DNA from: DASUZB01 sp036377075
GTDB taxonomy: Bacteria > Actinomycetota > CALGFH01
Assembly (NCBI GenBank): GCA_036377075.1
Contig: DASUZB010000090.1
Coordinates: forward strand, 1 to 63,356
Length of the DNA: 63,356 nt
Reading direction: 5' to 3'
Shown: piece after piece, positions 8,567 to 17,494 of the stretch
Position numbering within the stretch: the first letter of the stretch is position 1
Layout of the letters: each line of letters starts with the position of its first letter
The notes under the pieces: generated by a model
Seen by the model: only the letters and a program-made list of their open reading frames with translations
Told to the model about the DNA's origin: nothing
The model's database searches: none
Made by a program: the position numbers and the translations under genes

Positions 8567-9394
8567 TCAATTCCAAGATTCCCGTCCGCGCAGCGCCGAC
8601 CAGCGCTCCGTCAGCGCACCATAGTGCCTGCTCGAACGCTCGAGATCGCCCTCTTCAAGCGCCTCCAGCGCCTCCCAGACCTCGGCGGCCGATTGGTCCT
8701 CGACCAGATCCCCATACGGAACGACCCTCGCTAGGCCTCCGTAGTCGAGCTGAACCAAGCTATCTGGGTCGAACGCGTACAGCCAGTCACGAAGCTCCTC
8801 GACCGCGGCGACCACCTCGCCGTCCTCCATGACCTCCTGCAGCACCCGCAGCGCGCGGGAGATCCGTGCCTGCGCCTTGACCATCGCCGTCTGGTAGGCG
8901 AGCCGCGCCGGCTGGCCGCCCTCGGGCCGCGCCAGCCGGCGCTCCACGCCCTCGAACAGGGCGAACCAGGGCAGCGGGACGTGCCAGACCGCCAGCCGGA
9001 TGTGGCTGCGGGACGCCGGCCGCTCGCGCTGCAGCCGCTCCAGGGTGCTGGCCGCCCTCGCCACCTCGCCGGAGGAGACGAACGCGTCGGCCAGCTCCAT
9101 CGGCAGGGAGCCGTGGAACGCCACCAGCGACTGCAGGGTGCGCAGCTCGGTGCGGAGCGGGCAGACGTACACCGTCTGGCCCACCCGCTGCACCAGGGCG
9201 TGCTCGCGGTCCGACGGGACCGGCAGCCCGAGCGCCCTCGCGAGGGCGCGCTCCTCCTCCCGGCCCACCAGCAGGCCGGGCGGCAGGGCCTCGCCAGACT
9301 CCACGTAGGCCGCCCACTCCGCGCGCTCGTTCGGCGAGAACGCCGCAAGCGCCTGGTAGACACGCAGGTAGGCGGACGGAGCGTGTCCCTTCAC
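8567..9394 (-). CDS. Conserved-looking hypothetical protein next to bldC
   Basis: Predicted 275 aa, GTG start. I do not recognise a named family. The chain is soluble, Leu/Ala/Glu/Arg-rich and mostly helical, with no signal peptide, membrane helix or clear catalytic motif. The N-terminal part (APSAYLRVYQALAAFSPNER) and a central segment (VGQTVYVCPLRTELRTLQSL) look well formed; the C-terminal half is predicted to be long helices (EVWEALEALEEGDLERSSRH). Codon usage matches its neighbours. The position between bldC and the amino acid dehydrogenase suggests an actinobacterial housekeeping protein. A TATACT box on the minus strand at 9406-9411 would place the transcript start within a few bases of the GTG. 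Confidence 0.75.
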   Translation of the reverse strand: MKGHAPSAYLRVYQALAAFSPNERAEWAAYVESGEALPPGLLVGREEERALARALGLPVPSDREHALVQRVGQTVYVCPLRTELRTLQSLVAFHGSLPMELADAFVSSGEVARAASTLERLQRERPASRSHIRLAVWHVPLPWFALFEGVERRLARPEGGQPARLAYQTAMVKAQARISRALRVLQEVMEDGEVVAAVEELRDWLYAFDPDSLVQLDYGGLARVVPYGDLVEDQSAAEVWEALEALEEGDLERSSRHYGALTERWSALRGRESWN

Positions 9395-9405
9395 AATGCT
9401 GAGAA

Positions 9406-9432
9406 GTATAGGTAGAACCTGAGGTCAACCTC
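9406..9432. promoter_or_regulatory. Divergent regulatory region between hypothetical gene and amino acid dehydrogenase
   Basis: On the minus strand a TATACT -10 box (9406-9411) lies 11 bases before the GTG of the leftward gene, suggesting a leaderless or nearly leaderless transcript. Directly beside it are overlapping short palindromes, ACCTGAGGT and GAGGTCAACCTC (to 9432), that could be an operator shared with the rightward dehydrogenase gene. The plus-strand promoter is not clear. Confidence 0.35.
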
Positions 9433-9525
9433 GCCGTCCTCTTCGAAGACCCTGTGATACGTTGGGGCTAGCCCACCGGTGGGCGATCCCCGCCGGGACT
9501 TCTCGCTCCGGCGGCGATCCCGCTG

Positions 9526-10638
9526 GTGCGGCGCTTCGAGGAGGTCCATCCAGTGGGAGCCTTCGAGCTCATGGATGGCGAGTTCGAGCAGGTCGTCTAC
9601 AACCACGACCCGGCCTCCGGCCTCAAGGCCATCGTCGCCATTCACTCCACCGCGCTCGGCCCCGCCCTCGGCGGCACCCGCTTCTACCCGTACGCGTCGG
9701 AGGAGGAGGCGCTCACCGACGTGCTGCGCCTCGCCAGGGGGATGAGCTACAAGGCGGCCGCCGCCGGCCTCGACCTCGGCGGCGGCAAGTCGGTGATCAT
9801 CGGCGACCCCAAGCGGATCAAGTCCGAGGCGCTGCTCCGCGCCCACGGCCGCTTCGTCGAGAGCCTCGGGGGCCGCTACATCACCGCCGAGGACGTCGGC
9901 ACCTACACCAGCGACATGGACGTCGTCGCCCGCGAGACCAGGTTCGTCACCGGCCTGTCCGAGGCGCACGGCGGCGCCGGCGACCCCTCGATCATGACCG
10001 CGTTCGGCGTGTTCACCGGCATGCAGGCGGTCGCCGAGGAGCTCTGGAAGGAGCACAGCCTCGAGGGCCGCCACGTGGTGGTGCAGGGCGTCGGCAAGGT
10101 CGGCCACGAGCTGTGCCGCCTGCTGTCGCAGGCCGGCGTCCGCCTCACCGTGGCCGACGTCGACATCGACCACGTGGCCGCGGCGGTGAAGGAGTTCGCG
10201 GCGGAGACGGTGGAGCCGGACAAGGTCCACGCCACCGAGTGCGACATCCTCGCCCCCTGCGCGCTCGGCGCGGTCGTCAACGACGACACCCTGCCCGAGC
10301 TGAAGTGCGCCGCGATCGCCGGCTCGGCCAACAACGTGCTGGCCCGGCCCGAGCACGGCTTCGCCCTGCAGAAGCTGGGCGTCCTCTACGCACCCGACTA
10401 CGTGATCAACTCCGGCGGCCTCATCAACGTGGCCGACGAGCTGCGCGGCTACTCCTACGAGCGGGCCAGGGCGAGGGCCGCGGGGATCTACGGGGCGCTG
10501 CGCTCGATCTTCCACCGCGCCACCGAGGAGGGCATCCCCACCAGCGCGGCCGCCGACCGCGTGGCCGAGGACCGCATGCGCGAGGTCTCGCGCCTGCGGC
10601 TGCTCCGCGTGCTCCCCGGCGTGAACCGGGAGCGCTGA
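9526..10638 (+). CDS. vdh: Leucine/valine/phenylalanine dehydrogenase
   Basis: Predicted 370 aa, typical for NAD+-dependent branched-chain amino acid dehydrogenases, which interconvert Leu/Val and the 2-oxo acid plus ammonium. Visible features: glycine-rich substrate loop ALGGTRFYPY (~45-54), catalytic Lys in GMSYKAAAAGLDLGGGKS (~73-90), and the NAD Rossmann motif VVQGVGKVGHELC (~184-196). A Val/Leu preference is inferred from synteny with vdh beside bldC in Streptomyces; the sequence alone cannot decide between Val, Leu and Phe. The GTG at 9526 gives the normal family N-terminus. It converges with the DUF1028 gene, four bases away. Confidence 0.88.
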   Translation: MRRFEEVHPVGAFELMDGEFEQVVYNHDPASGLKAIVAIHSTALGPALGGTRFYPYASEEEALTDVLRLARGMSYKAAAAGLDLGGGKSVIIGDPKRIKSEALLRAHGRFVESLGGRYITAEDVGTYTSDMDVVARETRFVTGLSEAHGGAGDPSIMTAFGVFTGMQAVAEELWKEHSLEGRHVVVQGVGKVGHELCRLLSQAGVRLTVADVDIDHVAAAVKEFAAETVEPDKVHATECDILAPCALGAVVNDDTLPELKCAAIAGSANNVLARPEHGFALQKLGVLYAPDYVINSGGLINVADELRGYSYERARARAAGIYGALRSIFHRATEEGIPTSAAADRVAEDRMREVSRLRLLRVLPGVNRER

Positions 10639-10642
10639 ACCC

Positions 10643-11494
10643 TCAGGCGTCGCCCGCCTCGGCGGCCTGGCGCCGGAGTTGCTCCAGCACCACCGGGTCG
10701 AGCTTGCCGGGGACCAGCCGCTCCTCGAAGTTCGAAGTGCCCGCCCAGGTCTCCAGCGCCTCGGCGAGCTTGGCCCCGCCGAGCGTGGCGTAGCCGAGCC
10801 GCTCGAGGCTTGCCGCCACCTGCGCGGCCAGCGCTCCTTCGAGCGGCAGCAGGCTGGCCGGGTCGGGCTTGCCGAAGTACAGGTCGTGCAGGTCGAGCAG
10901 CCGGGCCAGCTCGTCGACCGGTGCGCGATGGTCGTCGACACGCAGGTCGACGGCGTTGTCGAGGACGCCGCCGTAGGCCGCGCCGGCGCGCCAGACGCGC
11001 AGGGCGGCGCCCTGCCGCCCGCGGCGGTCGCCGCCGGCGCGGTCGCCCGCCGCCAGGGCGGCGAGCAGCCGCCGGGCGAGCACCTCGCCGCCGCCCTGCC
11101 AGGCCTCGACCATGGCGTCGACCACCTCGGGGCCGGTGAGGATGTTGCCCTGCACGGCGTAGCCGTCCCCGGCCTGGCCGCCGGCCCAGTCGAGGCACGA
11201 CCCGCCGGTCCAGGTCGCTGCCCTGCCCGACGCGTCGACGACGCCGAGCTGGCGGTGCTCGCGCTCGGAGTCGGACCTGGTCAGCACGGACACCACCTGG
11301 TCGGCCGCGAAGCCCTCGGCCAGCAGGCCGAGGCCGTCGGGCCCATAGGAGAGGTTCGCCATCGCCTGGGTCGCGACCGCGCCGGCACCGGCGCGGCCCC
11401 ACGGCACCGCCGAGCCGACGGCGAGGAACTTCGAGGCGACCGCGATCCCCCACGACGCCGAGGATGGGTCGAACCCCACGATCGAAAAGGTCAT
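10643..11494 (-). CDS. DUF1028 family protein (Ntn-hydrolase-like)
   Basis: Predicted 283 aa. The N-terminal half has the hallmarks of DUF1028: TFSIVGFDP, WGIAVASKFLAVG, AVATQAMANLSYG and GYAVQGNILTG. These proteins resemble Ntn-hydrolase folds and are thought to be amidases or peptidases, with no settled substrate. The C-terminal ~80 residues (LLDLHDLYFGKPDP onward) match the small extra domain often fused to DUF1028. It lies between the dehydrogenase and purM and is probably transcribed with or after purM, 59 bp downstream. There is no signal peptide, so it is cytoplasmic. Confidence 0.85.
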   Translation of the reverse strand: MTFSIVGFDPSSASWGIAVASKFLAVGSAVPWGRAGAGAVATQAMANLSYGPDGLGLLAEGFAADQVVSVLTRSDSEREHRQLGVVDASGRAATWTGGSCLDWAGGQAGDGYAVQGNILTGPEVVDAMVEAWQGGGEVLARRLLAALAAGDRAGGDRRGRQGAALRVWRAGAAYGGVLDNAVDLRVDDHRAPVDELARLLDLHDLYFGKPDPASLLPLEGALAAQVAASLERLGYATLGGAKLAEALETWAGTSNFEERLVPGKLDPVVLEQLRRQAAEAGDA

Positions 11495-11553
11495 GGCGGC
11501 AGTCTAAGCGCACGCCGGCCCGCGGGGCTGTCGCGGCGGCGTCCGGCGGAGTG

Positions 11554-12594
11554 TCAGGCGGACGCCACCACCTCGCCCATCACCCAGGCGTCGATGCCGC
11601 GGCCGGCGAGGAACGCGGCGGCGCGCGGCGCCTGCTCCGGCGGGAGCACGGCGACCATGCCGACGCCGAGGTTGGTGGCCCTGGCCATCTCCTCGTCGGC
11701 CACGCGGCCGAGCTCCTGCACCACCCGGAAGACCGCCGGCGGCCGCCACGAGGACCAGTCGACCCGGGCGGTCAGGCCGTCGGGCAGGCTGCGGGGCAGG
11801 TTGCCGGGCAGTCCGCCGCCGGTGACGTGGCACAGCGCGTGGACCTCGACCCCGGTGGCGAGCAGGTCGAGCAGGTCGGGGGCGAAGATGCGGGTCGGCT
11901 CGAGCAGCGCGTCGCCCACCGGCCCGCCGAGCGCGGGCAGCACCTGCCCGTAGGCGACGCCCGCGTCTGCCAGTACCCGGCGGACCAGGGAGAAGCCGTT
12001 GGCGTGCAGCCCGGTCGAGGCCATGCCGAGCAGCGCGTCGCCGGGCCGCACCCGCTCGGGCCCGAGCAGCCGCCCCCGTTCGGCCACGCCGACGGCGAAG
12101 CCGGCGAGGTCGTAGGCGTCCGGCGGCATGGCGTCGGGGTGCTCGGCGGTCTCGCCGCCGAGCAGGGCGCAGCGCGCCCACCGGCAACCATCGGCGACCC
12201 CGGCCACGATCGCCGCCACCCGCTCGGGGCGCAGGCGCCCGACCGCCAGGTAGTCGAGCAGGAACAGCGGCTCGGCGCCGACCACCACCAGGTCGTCGAC
12301 CACCATGGCGACCAGGTCGAGCCCGATCGTGTCGTGCCGGTCGAGCGCCTGCGCCACCAGCACCTTGGTCCCCACCCCATCGGCCGAGCTGGCCAGCACC
12401 GGCTCGCGCCAGCGCCCCGGGTCGAACGACCACAGCCCGGCGAAGCCTCCCAGCCCGCCGAGCACGCTCGGCCCGTGGGTGCCCTCGACCGCCGAGCGCA
12501 TCATGGCGACCGTCCGCTCCCCCGCCGCGACGTCGACACCGGCCGCGGCGTAGGTCAGGTGCGGACGTTCGCCGGCGTCACCCTGGTGGCGCAC
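11554..12594 (-). CDS. purM: Phosphoribosylformylglycinamidine cyclo-ligase (AIR synthetase)
   Basis: Predicted 346 aa, normal length. PurM makes AIR from FGAM with ATP. Family landmarks: TYAAAGVDVAAGE (~14-26), SSADGVGTKV (~69-78), the metal/ATP region DLVAMVVDDLVVVGAEPLFLLDY, LLGGETAEHP (~144) and HVTGGGLPGNLPR (~256). It starts six bases after the purF stop codon on the same strand, so the pair is cotranscribed in the order purF-purM, as in many bacteria. No lesions. Confidence 0.96.
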   Translation of the reverse strand: MRHQGDAGERPHLTYAAAGVDVAAGERTVAMMRSAVEGTHGPSVLGGLGGFAGLWSFDPGRWREPVLASSADGVGTKVLVAQALDRHDTIGLDLVAMVVDDLVVVGAEPLFLLDYLAVGRLRPERVAAIVAGVADGCRWARCALLGGETAEHPDAMPPDAYDLAGFAVGVAERGRLLGPERVRPGDALLGMASTGLHANGFSLVRRVLADAGVAYGQVLPALGGPVGDALLEPTRIFAPDLLDLLATGVEVHALCHVTGGGLPGNLPRSLPDGLTARVDWSSWRPPAVFRVVQELGRVADEEMARATNLGVGMVAVLPPEQAPRAAAFLAGRGIDAWVMGEVVASA

Positions 12595-12600
12595 CGCGCC

Positions 12601-14115
12601 TCACGGCCGCCGCTCCGCCCACGGCTCGCGGCCGGCGGCCGGCCGCGCCGCAGCGAGACCGGCGAGCTCGCGCCCGGTCGCGCCGGCCTGCTCCTCGTCG
12701 CCCGGGTCCAAGCCCCCGCGGGCGGCGGGCGGCTCCAGCACCGACTTGCCGAGCGGCCGGGAGCCGACCGGGATGGGGTAGTCGCCAGTGAAGCACGCCG
12801 TGCAGAGGCCGTCGCCGCCGGACGCGGCCACCAGCGCCCGCAGCGAGAGGTAGCCGAGCGAGTCGGCGCCGATGTGGGCGGCGACCGCGTCGACGGTCAT
12901 GCCGCTGGCGAGCAGCTCGCCGCGGGTCGGCATGTCGATGCCGTAGAAGCAGGGCCAGCGCACCGGCGGGGAGGTGATGCGGACGTGCACCTCGCGCGCG
13001 CCGGCCTCCCGCAGCATGCCGACGATCGCCCTGGTGGTGTTGCCGCGCACGATCGAGTCGTCGATCACCACCAGGCGCTTGCCGTCGATCGCCTCGCGCA
13101 GCGGGTTGAGCTTCACGCGGATGCCGAGCTGGCGGATGGTCTGGCTGGGCTGGATGAAGGTCCGCCCGACGTAGCGGTTCTTCATCAGGCCCTCGCCGAA
13201 CGGGATGCCGCTTGCCTCGGCGTAGCCGCCCGCCGCGCTGGTGGCGGTGTCGGGCACGGGGATCACCAGGTCGGCGTCGACCGCCGCCTCGCGCGCGAGG
13301 GCGGCGCCGAGGGCGCGCCGCACCTGGTGGACGTTGCGGCCGGCCAACACCGAGTCGGCCCTGGCCAGGTAGACGTACTCGAACAGGCAGGACGCCGGCG
13401 TCGCCGGCGCGAAGCGCCGCGAGCGCAGGCCGCGCTCGTCGACCGCGACCAGCTCACCGGGCTCCACCTCGCGCTCGAAGGTGGCGCCGACGATGTCCAG
13501 GGCCGATGTCTCCGAGGCGATCACCCAGCCGCCGGGCAGGCGGCCGATGCACAGCGGCCGCACGCCGTGCGGGTCGCGCGCGCCGTAGACGGTGCGCTCG
13601 TCCATCACCAGCAGCGAGTACGCCCCGCGCAGGCGCGGCAGCGTCCGGGCGATCGCCTCCTCCAGGGAGAGGTCGGCCTCGGCGGCCAGCAGCTCGGCGA
13701 CCACGTCGCTGTCGGTGGTGGCCGAGCCGTGGCGCTCCAGCTCGTCGGCCAGCTCGGCGGTGTTGGTCAGGTTGCCGTTGTGCGCCAGGGCGATGCCGCC
13801 GCCTGCCGCGTTGGTCTTGAAGGTCGGCTGGGCGTTCTCCCAGCGGGAGCCGCCGGTGGTCGAGTAGCGGGTGTGGCCGATGGCCAGGTGCCCCTGCAGG
13901 GTGGCGAGGGTGCGCTCGTCGAAGACGCGGCTGACCAGGCCCATGTCCTTGTAGACGAGGAGCGTGCGGGCGTCGCCGACCGCCATCCCTGCCGACTCCT
14001 GCCCGCGGTGCTGGAGCGCGTAGAGCCCGTAGAAGACGAGGTTGGCCACCTGCTCGCCCGGGGCCCACACCCCGAAGACCCCGCACGCCTCTCGCGGATG
14101 GTCGGCGTCGAGCAT
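12601..14115 (-). CDS. purF: Amidophosphoribosyltransferase, Fe-S type
   Basis: Predicted 504 aa from the ATG at 14115, giving a ten-residue propeptide before Cys11 (REACGVFG), the N-terminal glutaminase nucleophile exposed after processing. This enzyme starts purine synthesis by making phosphoribosylamine from PRPP and glutamine. The PRPP loop is KRLVVIDDSIVRGNTTRAI. Cysteines at ASCLFEY, WPCFYG and LCTACF match the four [4Fe-4S] ligands of Bacillus-type PurF. Longer starts upstream run into non-homologous sequence. The divergent gene on the plus strand begins 119 bp away; a TAGCAT hexamer on the minus strand at 14159-14164 could be a -10 box. Confidence 0.96.
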   Translation of the reverse strand: MLDADHPREACGVFGVWAPGEQVANLVFYGLYALQHRGQESAGMAVGDARTLLVYKDMGLVSRVFDERTLATLQGHLAIGHTRYSTTGGSRWENAQPTFKTNAAGGGIALAHNGNLTNTAELADELERHGSATTDSDVVAELLAAEADLSLEEAIARTLPRLRGAYSLLVMDERTVYGARDPHGVRPLCIGRLPGGWVIASETSALDIVGATFEREVEPGELVAVDERGLRSRRFAPATPASCLFEYVYLARADSVLAGRNVHQVRRALGAALAREAAVDADLVIPVPDTATSAAGGYAEASGIPFGEGLMKNRYVGRTFIQPSQTIRQLGIRVKLNPLREAIDGKRLVVIDDSIVRGNTTRAIVGMLREAGAREVHVRITSPPVRWPCFYGIDMPTRGELLASGMTVDAVAAHIGADSLGYLSLRALVAASGGDGLCTACFTGDYPIPVGSRPLGKSVLEPPAARGGLDPGDEEQAGATGRELAGLAAARPAAGREPWAERRP

Positions 14116-14234
14116 GATCCTCCCGAGGACCGTGTGCTGCCTGCGGGGAAGCAAGCCGATGCTACACCGGGATCGTGACGCCCGCCCCGAAGCCCCACCG
14201 GTCCGGGTCCACCGCTTTGGTAAGGTGCCGGGCG

Positions 14235-15215
14235 ATGGAGCCGATCGCGGTGGCGGCCGCGCCACAGGTGGAGAAGACGCTCGACCGGCTGCGGGCCGGC
14301 GGGCAGCTGCGCGTTCCCGTCCGGCTGGTCGCGCTCGACGAGGAGGGGCGCGCCGACCCGCGGGAGGCGGCCGGGGTGCGGGTGCTGTGGCGCCGCGGCA
14401 TCAACCCCGACGACTGGTTCGCCAACGCCCTCGCCACCCTGCCGGAGCTGGCCTGGGTCCACTCCGACATGGTGGGCGCCGACCGGCTGCCGCTCGACGA
14501 GCTGGCCGACCGCGGCCTGGTGATGACCAACGGCGGCGACAACTTCGCCCGGCCGATGGCCGAGTGGGTGATGCTCGCCCTGCTCGCCGCGGCCAAGCAG
14601 TTCCCCGAGTTCGTGCGGCGCTCGGACGCGGGGACCTGGGACCCGAGCCCCTTCTTCCTCGCCGAGCTCGAGGGGGCGGTGCTGCTGCTGCTCGGCTTCG
14701 GGCAGGTCAACCGGATGGTCGCCGAGATGGCGCGGCCGTTCGGCCTGGACGTTCGCGCCGTGGCGCGCACGCCGCGGGAGCCGCCCGCCGGGGTGACCCG
14801 GCTGCTGACCGGGCCGGCCTGGCGCGACGAGCTGCCCGAGGCCGACTACGTGGTGCTGGGCATGCCGCTCACGCCGGAGACCGGGGGCATGGTGGACGCC
14901 GCCGCCCTCGCCGCGATGAAGCCGACGGCCTGGCTGGTCAACGTGGCGCGGGGCGCCCTGGTCGACGAGCGGGCGCTGGTCGCCGCGCTGGACGCCGAGC
15001 AGCTCGGCGGCGCCGTGCTCGACGCCTTCGTCACCGAGCCGCTGCCGGCCGGGCACCCGCTCTGGGGCCGCGGCAACGTCGTGATCGTGCCGCACCACAC
15101 CTGGTCGTCGCCCCGCTCCGCGGAGCGCGCGGCGCACCTGTTCGCCGCGGAGCTGGGCCGCTTCGCCGCCGGCCAGCCCCTGGAGAACCCGATCGACCTG
15201 ACCGCGGGCTACTAG
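14235..15215 (+). CDS. D-isomer-specific 2-hydroxyacid dehydrogenase family protein
   Basis: Predicted 326 aa from the ATG at 14235; 20 residues before it are Pro/Arg-rich and unlike the family. The NAD-binding motif is GFGQVN (~155-160), with Asn where Gly or Arg is common. The C-terminal catalytic set is visible: Arg in NVARGALVDE, Glu in FVTEPLPAGHPLW, His in VPHHTWSS. The N-terminal substrate domain is typical (WVHSDMVGADRL, NGGDNFARPMAEWVM). Substrate cannot be inferred; candidates are glyoxylate/hydroxypyruvate reductase-like enzymes. It is transcribed away from purF and stands alone. Confidence 0.88.
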   Translation: MEPIAVAAAPQVEKTLDRLRAGGQLRVPVRLVALDEEGRADPREAAGVRVLWRRGINPDDWFANALATLPELAWVHSDMVGADRLPLDELADRGLVMTNGGDNFARPMAEWVMLALLAAAKQFPEFVRRSDAGTWDPSPFFLAELEGAVLLLLGFGQVNRMVAEMARPFGLDVRAVARTPREPPAGVTRLLTGPAWRDELPEADYVVLGMPLTPETGGMVDAAALAAMKPTAWLVNVARGALVDERALVAALDAEQLGGAVLDAFVTEPLPAGHPLWGRGNVVIVPHHTWSSPRSAERAAHLFAAELGRFAAGQPLENPIDLTAGY

Positions 15216-15254
15216 CTCGACATCGAGGATCCACCCCAGCACCTAGGCCCAGCA

Positions 15255-15348
15255 GGATCCCGTCGCAGCCATCTGGGGCCCAAGCAGGGATCCCGCCAAA
15301 GGACCCGATGGGGGGTTCGGGGGGAGCTGTCTCGGGCTCCCCCCCGAA
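15255..15348 (-). repeat. Dispersed repeat (family A) with GC hairpin directly after the Prim-Pol stop
   Basis: Plus-strand GGATCCCGTCGCAGCCATCT and GGGGCCCAAGCAGGGATCCC are followed by a G-rich run and a hairpin: TTCGGGGGGAGC (15316-15327), loop TGTCTCGG, GCTCCCCCCCGAA (15336-15348). The hairpin lies three bases beyond the stop codon of the minus-strand Prim-Pol gene. The same composite element occurs at 33136-33267 after another minus-strand stop. It may act as a terminator or RNA 3' end. The remaining part of 15216-15351 shows no gene. Confidence 0.75.
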
Positions 15349-15351
15349 TGA

Positions 15352-16041
15352 TCAAGCCCCCACCCGGCTGCGGACCCGGCGGACCGGGGCCATCAGCTTG
15401 GCGAGGCGGCCGGTTTCCCCGTCGTCGGCCTCGGTGACCGCGTCGGTGAGCACCTGGGCGAGCTCGTAGGGGTCGGGCAGCTCGGTGGCGAACGGGTGCG
15501 CCCAGCGGGCCGAGTTGCCGAGCAGCGTCCTGCTCGGCGGCGCCAGCACCGAGCCGTCGAGGCCGCGCCAGCGCACCAGCGGGCCGGGTCGTGCGGCGCC
15601 GTCGTCGCCGTCGGCGAGGACGGCGCCCGGCCGGCCGGCCGGCGCGGTGAAGAACAGCCAGCGGCCGGTGCCGGTGCGCGCCACCGGGCCGAGGCCACGG
15701 GAGCGGCGGCTCAGCACCTTGAAGGCGCGACGGCCGGTGTCCGGGTCGGTGTCGATCACGTCGCAGACGACGCCGGTGACCAGCCCGACGTTGGCGTCGG
15801 GGTGGCCCTGCCACCAGAACCGGATTCGGTCGGCGTCGGTGCTGGCGGCCGCGAGGCCCTCGGGGGGCAAGGGGTGGGCGCAGGGCTGCAGGCACTGGGG
15901 CCGGTCGCAGGAGCAGACCATGCTGGCGACCCAGCCCGACCCGTCCACCCTGGGGTAGTGGTAGGGGCAGACCGGGATACCGCACCTGGCCAGTGCGAGG
16001 GCGGCCTGCAGCGGGCTGAAGGCCGCGCCTTGCCACCCCAT
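15352..16041 (-). CDS. Standalone bifunctional DNA primase/polymerase (Prim-Pol) N-terminal domain protein
   Basis: Predicted 229 aa from the ATG at 16041 (MGWQGAAFSPLQAALALARC); an upstream start would add 29 residues unlike the family. The start helix and GIPVCPYHYP fit the Prim-Pol N-terminus. The Cys-rich insert CSCDRPQCLQPCAHPL is a probable zinc site common in actinobacterial members. Catalytic acidic residues are in CDVIDTDPDTG (DxD), with TGTGRWLFF after it. No helicase domain is attached, and no phage or plasmid replication genes are nearby, so this is a chromosomal single-domain form. It could synthesise primers or act in repair; the role is not known from sequence. Confidence 0.85.
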   Translation of the reverse strand: MGWQGAAFSPLQAALALARCGIPVCPYHYPRVDGSGWVASMVCSCDRPQCLQPCAHPLPPEGLAAASTDADRIRFWWQGHPDANVGLVTGVVCDVIDTDPDTGRRAFKVLSRRSRGLGPVARTGTGRWLFFTAPAGRPGAVLADGDDGAARPGPLVRWRGLDGSVLAPPSRTLLGNSARWAHPFATELPDPYELAQVLTDAVTEADDGETGRLAKLMAPVRRVRSRVGA

Positions 16042-16185
16042 GGGCACCTCCTCGCGTGTCCCGCATGGGCCCGATGACCCTGCCATGCCGACGCGTGCCG
16101 TGCGCCGGTGCCCCGTGTGCGCCATCAAACCGCGAGATCACGGTTCTCCGGTCGAATCGAGATGCAATTGCAACTGCACCTGGCG

Positions 16186-17484
16186 TCACCGCGCCGCGGG
16201 CTCGGCGAGCGCCAGGGTCACCGGCCCACCCGACGGGTCGACCCGCCGCAGCCAGCCGGCGGGGAGGTGGAGCGCGCGGTTGGGCACCAACCGGCGGCGC
16301 CCGGCCCACAGCAGGCGCCCGTCCTGGCGCGCTTCCAGGCGGGCGGTGTGGAACCCGTCGACCCGGAGCAGCAGTCGGCCGAGTGGCGGCGCGCGGCGCG
16401 GGTCGGCCAGGCGGTTGGGCGCCACCCAGCGCAGCGGCGGGGCGCAGACCAGGTCGACGGCCCGCTCGGGCCAGGCCCCGCCGGCGAGGTGGTCGAGCAC
16501 GGTGCCGGCGGCGTGCCTGCCGCCGAGCGCGGCGACGTCGGCGGTGGCCGCGCCGTGGAGCAGGTTGCCCGCCGCGAACACCCCTGGCGCGCTGGTGCGC
16601 AGGGCCTCGTCAACCCGGGGGCCGCGGGTGCCGGGGTCGATCGCCAGGCCGCCGAGCCGGGCGAGCTCGTGGTCGGGGATCCAGTCGCCGGTGAACACGA
16701 CCAGGTCGCAGGGGAGCCGCCTGGTCTCCCCGGTGCGCAGGTCGGTCAGCTCGATTGCCTCGACCCTGGCACGGCCGCGCACCGCCGCGACCTTGGTGGA
16801 GGTCAGCACCGGCAGGCGGTGGCCGAGGCCCACCAACGCCCGCAGCAGCGCGAAGCTCTGGTGACGGGGCTCCTCGGTGACCAGCGCGGCCACCTCCGCC
16901 CCGGCGCGGGCGAGGGTGTGGGCGGCCGAGAAGCTGACGTGCTCGGCGCCGACCACCAGCGCGCGGCCGGCGACGCGCTCGCCGCCGAGGTGGACGAGCT
17001 GCTGCAGGGTGCCGGTGGTGAGCACGCCGGCGGGACGGGTGCCCGGCACCAGCCGCGCGGCCCGGGGACGCTCCCGGCAGCCGGTGGCGAGCAGCAGCGC
17101 CCGCGCGCGCACAGTGTGGCGGCCGTCCGGGGCGGTGAGGTCGATCGCGCCCGGGCCGGCGAAGCCGGTGGCCGTGGCCGGCGCCCAGAGCTCGACCCCG
17201 GCGGCGGCCGCGCGCCCGGCCCAGGCGCGCGCGTAGCCCGGCCCGGTCAGCACGCGGCGCAGGTCGCGCATGCCGAAGCCGAGGTGGTCGGTGTGCCGTG
17301 GCACCCCGCCGACCCGCTCCTCGCGGTCGACCACCAGCACCCGGCCCGCGCCGCCCCGGCGCAGCGCGACCGCCGCCGCCAGCCCGGCCGGGCCGCCGCC
17401 GACGACCAGCACGTCCACCTCGACCTCGCTCACCGCCCGCGGCGCCCCGTGCCGGCCCGTGGCAGCCCGTTCCACGGGGAACAT
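16186..17484 (-). CDS. FAD-dependent pyridine-nucleotide-disulfide-type oxidoreductase
   Basis: Predicted 432 aa. The N-terminal FAD motif VLVVGGGPAGLAAAVALRR (~25-43) is followed by a second Rossmann motif RALVVGAEHVSFSAAHTLARAGA (~175-197), where GAEHV departs from the usual GxGxxG. It has GVFAAGNLLHG as the FAD-closing motif (~320). No redox-active CxxC is visible. The gene follows the glycerol-3-phosphate dehydrogenase-like gene by ten bases, an order seen in clostridial and thermophile glp loci where such a protein passes electrons from the dehydrogenase. The upstream ATG could be replaced by a GTG at the SEVEVDVL position. The gap 16042-16185 contains only a 10-bp palindrome TGCAATTGCA. 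Confidence 0.82.
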   Translation of the reverse strand: MFPVERAATGRHGAPRAVSEVEVDVLVVGGGPAGLAAAVALRRGGAGRVLVVDREERVGGVPRHTDHLGFGMRDLRRVLTGPGYARAWAGRAAAAGVELWAPATATGFAGPGAIDLTAPDGRHTVRARALLLATGCRERPRAARLVPGTRPAGVLTTGTLQQLVHLGGERVAGRALVVGAEHVSFSAAHTLARAGAEVAALVTEEPRHQSFALLRALVGLGHRLPVLTSTKVAAVRGRARVEAIELTDLRTGETRRLPCDLVVFTGDWIPDHELARLGGLAIDPGTRGPRVDEALRTSAPGVFAAGNLLHGAATADVAALGGRHAAGTVLDHLAGGAWPERAVDLVCAPPLRWVAPNRLADPRRAPPLGRLLLRVDGFHTARLEARQDGRLLWAGRRRLVPNRALHLPAGWLRRVDPSGGPVTLALAEPAAR

Positions 17485-17494
17485 GCCGCGCTGC

